DNA of 64,000 nucleotides, taken from assembly GCA_026396015.1 (NCBI GenBank), contig JAPLXP010000003.1:41550-105549 (forward strand), given 5' to 3'. The translations under genes were made by a program, and so were the position numbers. Of this stretch, positions 7,939-14,640 are shown one piece after another; within the stretch, counting starts at the first letter, position 1, and each line of letters begins with the position of its first letter. This stretch comes from Candidatus Nomurabacteria bacterium. GTDB taxonomy: Bacteria > Patescibacteria > Paceibacteria > UBA9973. The notes beneath the pieces are model-generated. The model saw nothing but the letters and a program-made list of their open reading frames with translations, was not told the origin of the DNA and did no database searches.

Positions 7939-8733
7939 ATGAAAATAATTTCTTGGAATACTAATGGATTGAGGGCTACGATAAAGCAAGGCAATTTTGA
8001 TCCCCTTTTCAATAAATACAAGCCAGATATCGTCTGCCTCCAAGAGACAAAGGCTGAAAAAGAGCAGCTTCCAAATGAAGTCCAGAATTATTTTGGATAT
8101 AATTCATATTTTTCACATTCACGGACTCGCAAGGGTTATAGTGGTGTAGCTATTTATACTAGGGTAAAACCAGATAAAGTAGAAGAAGGCATGGGTATAG
8201 AAGAGTTGGATCAAGAGGGTCGCCTGCTCGTACTGTACTTTGAAAAAGGACTTACGGGAATGAAGAATAAAGTAATTCTGATAAACGGATACTATCCAAA
8301 TGGTGGATCGGGTCCAGATCGTCTGGAATACAAGCTCAAATTTTATGACGCATTCCTAAAATTCATAAATAAAAAAAGAAAGCTCGGCTATGAGATTATA
8401 TTTACTGGCGATGTGAATACTGCGCATACTGCTATCGACCTGGCACGACCAAAGGCAAACGAAGAGAATACAGGATTCCTCCCTATCGAGCGTGCATGGA
8501 TAGATAGTGTGATCGCGAATGACTATATAGATACATTTCGTCATCTGCACCCAGATACTCTTGATATGTATACATACTGGGATCAAAAGACTGGTGCCCG
8601 AGCCCGCAATGTCGGCTGGCGCATCGACTATTTCTTTGTTTCTTCACCTCTTATTAAAAAAGTAAAAGATTCATATATGCTCACGGATTATATGGGGTCT
8701 GATCATTGTCCACTAGTATTGGAGCTGAAATAA
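7939..8733 (+). CDS. xth: Exodeoxyribonuclease III (AP endonuclease)
   Basis: A 264-residue Mg-dependent AP endonuclease/3'-5' exonuclease of base excision repair. The endonuclease/exonuclease/phosphatase fold is marked by WNTNGLRA at the start, CLQETKAEKEQLP (metal-binding Glu), INGYYPNGG, FTGDVNTAHT (catalytic Asp and Asn), WRIDYFFVS and the C-terminal SDHCPLVLEL with the catalytic His. Length is normal. A TATGAT-like box at 7922-7927 lies about one helical turn before the ATG, so the transcript is probably leaderless. It is convergent with the CCA-adding enzyme gene and shares a terminator with it. Confidence 0.95.
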   Translation: MKIISWNTNGLRATIKQGNFDPLFNKYKPDIVCLQETKAEKEQLPNEVQNYFGYNSYFSHSRTRKGYSGVAIYTRVKPDKVEEGMGIEELDQEGRLLVLYFEKGLTGMKNKVILINGYYPNGGSGPDRLEYKLKFYDAFLKFINKKRKLGYEIIFTGDVNTAHTAIDLARPKANEENTGFLPIERAWIDSVIANDYIDTFRHLHPDTLDMYTYWDQKTGARARNVGWRIDYFFVSSPLIKKVKDSYMLTDYMGSDHCPLVLELK

Positions 8734-8763
8734 AAAAACGGAACATATTTGTTTCGTTTTTTT
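8732..8763. terminator. Bidirectional terminator xth / CCA enzyme
   Basis: A-tract, then CGGAAC paired with GTTTCG, then a T-tract, lies between the convergent stops at 8733 and 8766. Confidence 0.85.
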
Positions 8764-8765
8764 AT

Positions 8766-10310
8766 TTATACATTATGCTTTTTTCTCAATTCCCCTATTT
8801 CTTCATTCTCTAATTCATCTTTGAGCTCTTTTGCTTTATCTGCTAGCTCTTTTAATGTTTCATCAGTCATATCATTTAGCTCCCGCACTCGGATATCTAG
8901 ATATTCTCGAGTGTTTTTTGTTGGGTCTTCGAGGACTTCTTCCAGGAGTGCGTGGAGAATCCAACCCATTCGGCGACCGGGTACTACGCCTAGCTCCTCG
9001 CGCATAATATTGCCATCTACTACGAGCTGTCCGACAGATATCGGATCACGTAGGCATTCCTCGATCATCGCATGATATTTTCTTAGTCTATATGGAGCCT
9101 CAGCCTTTTTCATCCCTACCCTGTCGCATTCACGGATCTCCATCAATTCCCAGATATGTTCGGGTCTGACATTCTGTATCACTCTGCGGACTGCAGATAG
9201 AGTAATCTGCTCTGTATCAGAGAAGAACATGTGTCTGCGAACCATATTGGATACAAATTCTATTGTATCCTTTGGAAATTTGAGTCTTTCCATTATCATC
9301 CGCGTCATCCTGGCCCCTACTACCTCATGGCCATAGAATGTAGGCTTGTTGATCCCATTTCTCTTGGTTCTCGGTTTGCCTATATCGTGGAATAGTGCAG
9401 CAAGGCGGATATTAGTAGAATATCCCTTGTCAGTAGCATGTCCGAGTGCACCTAGGCAGTGAGTGAATACATCATAGATATGTGCGCCACCCTGATCGCA
9501 TCCTATACCCTCTTCTAGTTCAGGAATTATATATTTTAGTAGTCCAAGTTTTTGTAGCATCCCTACCCCTTCGACGCTTCGAGGGCTCTCGATGATCTTG
9601 ATGAATTCATCACGAATTCTCTCCCCGGAAATATTCTTTAAAAGATGCGAGTTATCCACAGCCCCTGCCATAGTATCAGAATCGATCATAAAGCCGAGCT
9701 GTGATGTGAATCGTACTGCACGTAGCATTCGTAGGCCATCCTCTTGGAATCTCAAGGACGAGGCACCTACGGCCCGTATAACACTGTCCGTTAGGTCTTG
9801 TTGTCCTTTATATAGGTCAATAACTTGTCCTTTATCTATATTGTAGGCCATAGCGTTGATTGTGAAGTCTCGTCTCTGAAGATCCTCTGATATATCTTTG
9901 CTGAACTTTACTTCATCTGGATGCCTATTATCGCTATATTTTGCTTCAGTTCTATACGGTGTGACCTCCATTATGTGGTATTCAGCCTTTATTTCTGATG
10001 GAATTGTTACATGTGTAACATCTTCTACTGTTTCTTGTGTAACTATTGTGTTAGTTTCATGTGTAACCTTTGGGATACATACGCCCACTGTTCCGAACTT
10101 GTTCTCGTATATAGTCTTTTCGAATAGTGGGATGATTTCCTCTGGATTGGCATTGGTTGTGATATCCCAATCCTTTACTTCCCTGCCGATCATCAGGTCT
10201 CGTACACAACCTCCAACGAGAAATGCCTCGAAACCAGCGTTTTCGAGGGTAGATGTTACATGTGTAACATATTCAGGTATATTTGAATTGTTTATAGGTT
10301 GTAGTTTCAT
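8766..10310 (-). CDS. cca: CCA-adding enzyme / poly(A) polymerase with HD domain
   Basis: Class II tRNA nucleotidyltransferase that adds or repairs the CCA end; this matters here because none of the five tRNA genes in the window encodes CCA. The start is set at Met (10308-10310), giving 514 residues, because the longer frame runs into tRNA-Arg. The catalytic motifs are LVGGCVRDLMIG, DWDITTNA and RRDFTINAMAY, with RILRAVRF-like RMLRAVRFTSQLGF. An HD domain follows (LAALFHDIGKPRTKRNG). A segment of about 30 residues rich in Val-Thr-His/Gln-Glu/Val-Thr interrupts the head domain before MEVTPYRTEAKYSD; its DNA carries three parS-like palindromes. Confidence 0.93.
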   Translation of the reverse strand: MKLQPINNSNIPEYVTHVTSTLENAGFEAFLVGGCVRDLMIGREVKDWDITTNANPEEIIPLFEKTIYENKFGTVGVCIPKVTHETNTIVTQETVEDVTHVTIPSEIKAEYHIMEVTPYRTEAKYSDNRHPDEVKFSKDISEDLQRRDFTINAMAYNIDKGQVIDLYKGQQDLTDSVIRAVGASSLRFQEDGLRMLRAVRFTSQLGFMIDSDTMAGAVDNSHLLKNISGERIRDEFIKIIESPRSVEGVGMLQKLGLLKYIIPELEEGIGCDQGGAHIYDVFTHCLGALGHATDKGYSTNIRLAALFHDIGKPRTKRNGINKPTFYGHEVVGARMTRMIMERLKFPKDTIEFVSNMVRRHMFFSDTEQITLSAVRRVIQNVRPEHIWELMEIRECDRVGMKKAEAPYRLRKYHAMIEECLRDPISVGQLVVDGNIMREELGVVPGRRMGWILHALLEEVLEDPTKNTREYLDIRVRELNDMTDETLKELADKAKELKDELENEEIGELRKKHNV

Positions 10311-10322
10311 ATGAAACTTATG

Positions 10323-10394
10323 TGCACCCGCCAGGATTCGAACCTGGAACAACTGCTTCGAAGGCAGGCATGATATCCATTTCACTACGGGTGC
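10323..10394 (-). tRNA. tRNA-Arg (anticodon UCG)
   Basis: A cloverleaf on the minus strand: acceptor GCACCCG paired with CGGGTGC, discriminator A, T arm CCAGG-TTCGAAT-CCTGG, anticodon loop CTTCGAA with anticodon UCG, reading CGA-family Arg codons. The top base pair of the anticodon stem is a C-T mismatch and the variable loop is short. CCA is not encoded. It sits 12 bases upstream of the cca start, so the two may be co-transcribed. Confidence 0.88.
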
Positions 10395-10528
10395 ATACGT
10401 TTATTTATTTGACGACTATGGCATTATATACTAAAACGCTGTTTTAGTAAATAATGTTTAAATATAAGGGAAAAGTCTGTATTGCATTTTTTGCTGTAAA
10501 ATATTATAATCTATGTGTTATTTTGTTT

Positions 10529-10599
10529 GCGGGATTAGTTTAGTGGTAGAACTACAGTTTTCCAAACTGTTGGCAGGCGTTCGATTCGCCTATCCCGCA
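10529..10599 (+). tRNA. tRNA-Gly (anticodon UCC)
   Basis: A cloverleaf with acceptor GCGGGAT/ATCCCGC, discriminator A, anticodon stem ACAGT/ACTGT and loop TTTCCAA (anticodon UCC), and T arm GGCG-TTCGATT-CGCC. CCA is not encoded. The last 22 bases of gene and flank (10583-10604) recur exactly at 10717-10738, bounding a structured element. Confidence 0.93.
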
Positions 10600-10614
10600 C
10601 TATAAGGGTATTTT

Positions 10615-10733
10615 TGCGGGATAAAAAGCAAACTTCTTTGCTTTTGTAGGAGAATTGAAAGACTTTTAACTGTTCGTCTCCTGACGAACCAAAAAAGTAC
10701 CTGACTACGTGGTAGTGATTCGCCTATCCCGCA
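10615..10733 (+). repeat. Family A structured element at the 3' end of tRNA-Gly
   Basis: Outer stem TGCGGGATA/TATCCCGCA equals the last nine bases of the tRNA gene plus their inverted copy. Inside, in order: hairpin AAAAGCAAA-CTTC-TTTGCTTTT (10624-10645), a strand with TGAAAGACTTTT, hairpin GTTCGTC-TCCT-GACGAAC (10672-10689), strand AAAAGTACCTG, and hairpin ACTAC-GTG-GTAGT (10704-10716). ACTTTT pairs with AAAAGT around the second hairpin. The element at 60691-60827 has the same plan and conserved strands but different, compensated stems and a different host gene. Role unknown; candidate mobile or attachment-type element, or regulatory RNA. Confidence 0.65.
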
Positions 10734-10738
10734 CTATA

Positions 10739-10975
10739 TTTATTTAAATACTTTTAATGGACGTCCTTAATTTGTCCCTTTATCCCCATGTTAATCCCCT
10801 ATAATATAAGTGATTATGTGGATAACTATGTGTGTATTGTTTATAAGACAGGGTTTTATTGGATAAAGTCATCTTGGTATCTGATAGGACAATATATGAA
10901 ATATCATTATTTACCAAGCTATTTTAGTGAAAGACACATTGCGAAACGATTTTGATGTCTAATAAATAGGAAAAC
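10739..10975. other. AT-rich spacer with DnaA-box-like sites (possible origin region)
   Basis: No gene is visible. The spacer holds one perfect DnaA box (TGTGGATAA, 10817-10825), one near match (TTATCCCCA, 10780-10788) and AT-rich stretches between them, and is flanked on both sides by parS-like sites. This resembles an origin/partition region, but dnaA, dnaN, parA and parB are not in the window, so the call is tentative. Confidence 0.3.
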
Positions 10976-11015
10976 GTTTCACGTGGCACACTTTATTGGT
11001 TACACATGTAACATT

Positions 11016-11423
11016 ATGAAGAAATTTACTTCAAATACTCAAAAAATAGGGGAATTGGGTGAAGGTGTCGCCTGCACGTTTTTCGAGAAACAGGGTTATT
11101 CTATATTGGAGCGTAATTATACAAAGAAGTGGGGAGAGATAGATATTATTGCTGAAAAGGGAAATATCCTTTATTTTATTGAGGTAAAGTCTAAATCTGT
11201 GTCAGATCTGGATTACGTTACACATGAAACCGGAAATAGCTTCTTTAGGCCTGAGGAGAATGTGCACATATGGAAGCGCAAGAGATTGGCACGTGTTATT
11301 CAGACATACCTAATTCACAACAGGATAGGGAATAGAGATTGGCAATTTGATATATTAGTGGTTTATCTGGATTTAGAGAACAGGAAGGCGAGAGTAAAGA
11401 GGATGGAGAATATAATACTTTAA
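11016..11423 (+). CDS. yraN: YraN-family (UPF0102) endonuclease-like protein
   Basis: A 135-residue protein of the UPF0102/YraN family, which has a restriction-endonuclease-like fold. Family motifs are GELGEGVACTFFEKQGYSILERNY at the N terminus (quoted in parts: GELGEGVA, GYSILERNY), WGEIDIIA and the metal-site FIEVKSKS. The start is taken at the ATG at 11016, because the longer frame begins inside the parS-like region and adds eleven unrelated residues. The peptide VTHETG is encoded by a parS-like palindrome (11217-11230). Cellular function is not settled for this family. Confidence 0.88.
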   Translation: MKKFTSNTQKIGELGEGVACTFFEKQGYSILERNYTKKWGEIDIIAEKGNILYFIEVKSKSVSDLDYVTHETGNSFFRPEENVHIWKRKRLARVIQTYLIHNRIGNRDWQFDILVVYLDLENRKARVKRMENIIL

Positions 11424-11485
11424 GAGAAAGATAATCGGCTAAATTAGAGAATCGGATATGGGTGTTTTTATCTGGCCACAAATAA

Positions 11486-11573
11486 TTTCTCGCCGCCGCT
11501 CAAAATTTTCGCGACCCCGCCTCGTGGTTTTGCATGCTTGCAAAACATCACTCCGGCTCACAAAAACGAGAAA
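11486..11573 (-). repeat. GC-rich structured intergenic element
   Basis: On the minus strand, TTTCTCG and CGAGAAA form an outer stem around a perfect 8-bp hairpin GTTTTGCA-AGCA-TGCAAAAC (11527-11546) and two GC-rich strands (GAGCCGGAGTG and GAGGCGGGGTCGCG). Its GC content stands out against the AT-rich surroundings. It follows the tRNA-Gly(GCC) terminator. The AGCA tetraloop recalls the family B element at 3965. It may be a mobile palindromic element; function is unknown. Confidence 0.4.
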
Positions 11574-11597
11574 GAGCACTTAAATAGTGCTCTTTCT
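11569..11597 (-). terminator. tRNA-Gly(GCC) terminator
   Basis: A 12-bp inverted repeat AGAAAGAGCACT/AGTGCTCTTTCT lies 16 bases beyond the tRNA 3' end on the minus strand. CACAAAAACG after the tRNA pairs with CGTTTTTGTG on the far side, extending the stem. Confidence 0.75.
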
Positions 11598-11612
11598 TAA
11601 TTCACGTTTTTG

Positions 11613-11683
11613 TGCGGGATAGGAGAATCGAACTCCTGTCTCATCCTTGGCAAGGACGTGTTCTACCACTAAACCAATCCCGC
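11613..11683 (-). tRNA. tRNA-Gly (anticodon GCC)
   Basis: A minus-strand cloverleaf with acceptor GCGGGAT/ATCCCGC, discriminator A, anticodon stem CGTCC/GGATG and loop TTGCCAA (anticodon GCC), and T arm GGAG-TTCGATT-CTCC. CCA is not encoded. Its first 19 bases and the upstream flank are repeated in tandem up to about 11840. Confidence 0.93.
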
Positions 11684-11836
11684 ATATGCCTATTCTATTT
11701 TAAGCCTTATATTGCTACATGGCTTTGTTGACACGATAAACCACTAAACCAATCCCGCATATGCCTATTCCATTTTAAAGCCTTATATTACTATAATGGC
11801 TTTGTTGACACGATAAACCACTAAACCAATACTGCT
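11665..11836. repeat. Tandem repeat of a tRNA-Gly 5' end plus upstream flank
   Basis: Two full units of 75 and 77 bases, plus a partial third, start at 11665, 11740 and 11817. Each begins with ACCACTAAACCAATCCCGC (the tRNA 5' end read in reverse) followed by the AT-rich upstream flank ending TTGTTGACACGAT. The third copy has decayed (CAATACTGC). Small indels between copies show that they are diverging. Confidence 0.85.
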
Positions 11837-11892
11837 TTAGAAGCTATTATATACTATTTTTTTTATATTTTCAAATATAGTATGATTAGGGT

Positions 11893-12630
11893 ATGGAGAA
11901 ACATCTGGAAGTTATAAAAAAATATGTAGAATCAAAAGAAGTGGAAGATCTTGCTTTGTGTGTTAAGAATCTAATTGAAAAGAATGGACAGGAGGCAGGT
12001 GAGGGTGCCAATGCTGATGTATTTCGATTAAACCATGAAACATTTGGTCAAATATGTATTAAAAGATCAAAGAAAATGAGAAAATTTAAAATTATTGATG
12101 AAGAAAAGGAATTTGATACACAAGAAGAAATTTGGGAAAGAGGTGTGTCTTCTCCTAGGCCAATAATTCTAATTGAAGATAAGATTTCAAAAGATCGTTA
12201 TATTGCTATGAAATTTATTGAAGGTTGCACTATCGGAGAGATCATGGAGGGTAAACAAGAACTACCTGAGACATATGATCATGAAAAATTTTGGAAAAAA
12301 GTCGAATCAGATATTGGTTTGATGCATGATAAAGTTGGTAAATACAATAAATCTATTCACCATAGAGATCTACATCCTTATAATTTAATGATTGAAAGAG
12401 CTACGGGTATTCCTGTATTGATAGACTTCGGTTCTTCTGGCGAAGATTTTGGTGGTGGAGATGTATATAGAGAAGATATTCTAATGCTGAATGAAGAAAA
12501 GGGGAATTATGAATTTAGAAAGAATTACCCTCTTAAAAATGATTTGATGCAGATGAATTCTATTAAAAAGGAAATGTTTCATAAATCATTGACAATTAGG
12601 TCGAAAAGTGATATAATACCAAAGAAATAA
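11893..12630 (+). CDS. Protein kinase-like phosphotransferase
   Basis: A 245-residue small kinase-like fold protein. A glycine-rich loop (GEGANADVF, about residues 36-44), a Lys strand (ICIKRSKK), a catalytic loop HHRDLHPYNLMI (about 155-166; Asp base and Asn metal ligand) and a metal-binding IDFGSS (about 176-181) are all present. The closest shapes are the RIO/Kdo-kinase/Bud32-like families that phosphorylate proteins or sugars; I cannot choose among them. A TATGAT box (about 11880-11885) lies seven bases before the ATG, implying a leaderless mRNA. A small gene follows eight bases downstream. Confidence 0.75.
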   Translation: MEKHLEVIKKYVESKEVEDLALCVKNLIEKNGQEAGEGANADVFRLNHETFGQICIKRSKKMRKFKIIDEEKEFDTQEEIWERGVSSPRPIILIEDKISKDRYIAMKFIEGCTIGEIMEGKQELPETYDHEKFWKKVESDIGLMHDKVGKYNKSIHHRDLHPYNLMIERATGIPVLIDFGSSGEDFGGGDVYREDILMLNEEKGNYEFRKNYPLKNDLMQMNSIKKEMFHKSLTIRSKSDIIPKK

Positions 12631-12637
12631 AGAATAT

Positions 12638-12871
12638 ATGTTCATACTATCAAAATCATTGCGAAAGCAAATTATCGCAAGAGCAAAAGAGATCTTGGAT
12701 TCACAAGAGCAGAAAGGGGATTCTTTGATAAGTGAATTCACTAAAACTAAGATTACTGTCTTAGAAAAGAATGATACAAATATTCCAAGTGAATACCTTG
12801 TAATTATTAATGATATTACAGTAAACGAAGAACCAGCTCTGGTAAACAAAAAGATTTTTTTCGGAAATTAA
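12638..12871 (+). CDS. Small hypothetical protein in an operon with the kinase-like gene
   Basis: A 77-residue protein with no family I recognise. It is mixed alpha/beta, rich in Lys and Ile, without signal peptide or membrane helix. It starts seven bases after the kinase-like gene's stop, so the two are probably co-transcribed, and a hairpin terminator follows at once. A partner role with the kinase is plausible but unproven. Confidence 0.6.
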   Translation: MFILSKSLRKQIIARAKEILDSQEQKGDSLISEFTKTKITVLEKNDTNIPSEYLVIINDITVNEEPALVNKKIFFGN

Positions 12872-12908
12872 AAAAGGCGGTCCAATTTATTTTGGATCGC
12901 TCTTTTTT
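12871..12908 (+). terminator. Terminator after the kinase operon
   Basis: An imperfect hairpin built from GGCGGTCCAA and TTGGATCGC is followed by a run of eight or more T. It overlaps the stop of the 12638 gene and abuts the 3' end of tRNA-Pro. Confidence 0.75.
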
Positions 12909-12911
12909 TTG

Positions 12912-12982
12912 TCGGGGTGCAGGGAATTGAACCCTGTTCTCACGGTCCCAAACCGCGTATACTACCGGTGTACTACACCCCG
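12912..12982 (-). tRNA. tRNA-Pro (anticodon UGG)
   Basis: A minus-strand cloverleaf with acceptor CGGGGTG/CACCCCG, discriminator A, anticodon loop TTTGGGA (anticodon UGG), and T arm CAGGG-TTCAATT-CCCTG. CCA is not encoded. Confidence 0.93.
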
Positions 12983-13032
12983 AAACGTCTTTTCATATTA
13001 GCATATTTTAGATTAAACACAAATTTAGCAAG

Positions 13033-13065
13033 AAAAAACACCTTAGATAGAATAAGGTGTTTTTT
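13033..13065 (-). terminator. hup terminator
   Basis: AAAAAACACCTTA and TAAGGTGTTTTTT form a 13-bp stem just beyond the hup stop on the minus strand. Confidence 0.85.
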
Positions 13066-13090
13066 CGTTTTTCATATTTAAAAGCTTTGA

Positions 13091-13363
13091 TTACTTAACT
13101 GCGTCCTTTAGAGCCTTTGCTGCTCTGAACTTTGGAACTGTAGTTGCAGCAACCTTTACTTGTTCTCCAGTCTTTGGATTGCGAGCCATACGAGCTGCGC
13201 GAGCCTTAACTGAAAAGATTCCAAGACCTGCGATTGATACTTCGCCACCTTTTTTCAAAGTTGCAACGATTGCATCAAACATACCGTTCACTACTTCTTC
13301 TGCTTGTACTTTTGTACCGCCCAATTTTTCGTGAACCAATTCTACTAATGCTTGTTTATTCAT
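13091..13363 (-). CDS. hup: HU-family DNA-binding protein
   Basis: A 90-residue histone-like protein that bends and compacts DNA as a dimer. The start is the ATG at 13361-13363 (MNKQALVELVHEKLG); an upstream in-frame extension lacks similarity. The signature GLGIFSVKARAARMARNPKTGE covers the beta-arm that enters the minor groove, and VPKFRAAKALKDAV is the usual C-terminal helix. It is monocistronic, with its own terminator. Confidence 0.95.
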   Translation of the reverse strand: MNKQALVELVHEKLGGTKVQAEEVVNGMFDAIVATLKKGGEVSIAGLGIFSVKARAARMARNPKTGEQVKVAATTVPKFRAAKALKDAVK

Positions 13364-13533
13364 ATTTTTTGTAGCACCTATTTTTACAAATAGGGGACTA
13401 GTTGAATAATATTCGACCGTTTGCAAACGATCCCTGATAAACAGGAGTAAAACCATTATACACCAATGCATTTTAAAAGGGAAATATTGACTTTTGATTT
13501 ATAGGTGGTATATTGTAATTAAATTAATTTAAA

Positions 13534-13698
13534 ATGAAAAAAAATAGAATTGAATTCTCGCCATTTACACTGAAATTGTTCTCAATATTTAGAGCAATTT
13601 GGTTGATAATACTAGTATTTATAGTGAGACCTATCGCTTTTTTAGCCATAGATATTTCTAATTATTTAAAAAGTCTACCTAAAAAAAATAAATTTTAA
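13534..13698 (+). CDS. Small membrane protein (54 residues)
   Basis: A short frame from the ATG at 13534 to the TAA at 13696-13698. It begins MKKNRIEFSPFTLKLFS, contains one hydrophobic helix (IWLIILVFIVRPIAFLA, residues 22-38) and ends in a basic tail (SLPKKNKF). A TATATT box lies about 25 bases upstream. The next gene starts 41 bases later, so they may form a pair. It is too short for confident homology; coding status rests on the helix, the basic tail and the context. Confidence 0.4.
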   Translation: MKKNRIEFSPFTLKLFSIFRAIWLIILVFIVRPIAFLAIDISNYLKSLPKKNKF

Positions 13699-13739
13699 TT
13701 TTAAAAAATTTCAAAAAACCCTTTAAAAATAAAAGAAAT

Positions 13740-14021
13740 ATGCCAAAAGGATTTAATCCACCCGCAAAACGCACGTGCAATTCCAAAAAAGCACCTGTGA
13801 AAAATGGTCTTGATTTGACCAACAAAAAATCTGAGAAAGAAAAAGCAAAAGACAAATTGACGAAAAGAGAAGAGAAGAAGAAGCAGAAATTAGTTACTCA
13901 CTACAGAAATATCGGACTCGATAAAAATGGTAACGAGAAACCGAAAAAGATTAAGAGTGACAGTGGGGATATCCCTGTTGATATCAACGTGTTAAAGGTG
14001 CATGATTTTATCAAAGATTAA
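13740..14021 (+). CDS. Small highly basic hypothetical protein
   Basis: A 93-residue, Lys-rich protein (for example KSEKEKAKDKLTKREEKKKQK at residues 30-50, quoted by position) with no hydrophobic core, signal or membrane helix. Its composition suggests disorder and nucleic-acid or ribosome binding, but no family is recognised. A hairpin terminator follows at 14059. The weakly Asp-rich C-terminal end (GDIPVDINVLKVHDFI) may be structured. Confidence 0.55.
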   Translation: MPKGFNPPAKRTCNSKKAPVKNGLDLTNKKSEKEKAKDKLTKREEKKKQKLVTHYRNIGLDKNGNEKPKKIKSDSGDIPVDINVLKVHDFIKD

Positions 14022-14058
14022 AATCTTACCTAAACAACAAAATGTTTTTATAAATAAA

Positions 14059-14090
14059 TCTCGTAATAGAAATATTACGAGATTTTATAT
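14059..14090 (+). terminator. Terminator before rnpB
   Basis: TCTCGTAATA-GAAA-TATTACGAGA, a 10-bp perfect stem with a GAAA tetraloop, is followed by TTTTATATTT. Confidence 0.85.
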
Positions 14091-14128
14091 TTCCTTGCTT
14101 TTTTTTGAGATTATGTTATTGTTAATCT

Positions 14129-14508
14129 TGTTCCGCAGCGAGTGAATGCTCTAAGATGTGAATGCATGGGGCTAAACCCTTTAGGGTCGCCCGAACATGC
14201 GAAGCATGTTTTAGGGAGGAAAGTCCGAACACTCAGTGAATGAAAATTCATTAAACGTAGCAGGTAACGCCTGCCGTCGGCAACGATAGAGGTGCGAGCA
14301 GAGACGCCTGATGTCGAAAGACTAGGGTATCTAAAATTTATTTTAGATAAATCTTTATAGTGATATAGAGGGTGAAACGGCTAAATCCTTACGCGAGTGC
14401 AAGATCGTGTCCGAGTTTTCTCGGAAGAATCGCTCGAGCTATATGGCGACATATGGCCCAGATAAATATTCACTTAGAAACAGAATTCGGCTTACGAATG
14501 CGAAATAT
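14129..14508 (+). ncRNA. rnpB: RNase P RNA
   Basis: The catalytic RNA of tRNA 5' processing, type A-like. Universal conserved blocks are present in order: GGGAGGAAAGTCC (14214-14226), CAGGTAACGCCTG, GAGGGTGAAACGGC, CGCGAGTGCAAGA and AGATAAATATTCAC with CAGAATTCGGCTTAC (about 14460-14494), which together build the P4 core and the 3' end. The 5' and 3' limits are approximate because I could not assign P1 with certainty. Frames overlapping this stretch are not genes. Confidence 0.9.
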
Positions 14509-14514
14509 ATGGAG

Positions 14515-14542
14515 ATACACCAGACCAAAGCTGGTGTATTTT
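14515..14542 (+). terminator. Hairpin downstream of rnpB
   Basis: ATACACCAG and CTGGTGTAT (9-bp stem) are followed by TTTC. A second, stronger hairpin AAGGACGG/CCGTCCTT lies at 14565-14600 without a T-tract; either could end or stabilise rnpB RNA. Confidence 0.55.
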
Positions 14543-14640
14543 CACGTCTGGGTGTTATCGGAAAAAGGACGGTCCTTTGTTGGGCCCAAGGTCCGTCCTT
14601 GGGGAGAATAAATATTTTGTGATACAATCACTTGTAATAT

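Larger units (their letters stand above)
10005..11230. repeat. Cluster of eight parS-like palindromic sites
   Basis: Fourteen-bp near-palindromes of the form GTTWCAYRTGWAAC occur at 10006-10019, 10030-10043, 10054-10067, 10255-10268, 10304-10317, 10976-10989, 10999-11012 and 11217-11230. The site at 10304 (GTTTCATATGAAAC) is a perfect palindrome; the site at 10976 begins GTTTCACGTG, like the left part of the Bacillus parS consensus. They lie inside cca, around two tRNA genes, upstream of yraN and inside yraN. I saw no similar site elsewhere in the window. ParB binding is inference; no parA or parB is present here. Confidence 0.6.

Noticed and set aside
10311..10385. N-terminal extension of the CCA-adding enzyme
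   Set aside because: It overlaps tRNA-Arg on the same strand and has no family similarity; Met at 10310 precedes the conserved head domain.
11665..11836. CRISPR-like array
   Set aside because: Two full repeats and a partial one of 75-77 bases without spacers; they are tRNA-derived tandem duplications. No cas gene is present.
14372..14627. Three overlapping frames of 62-79 codons
   Set aside because: They lie in RNase P RNA and its downstream hairpins; no codon signal or start context.
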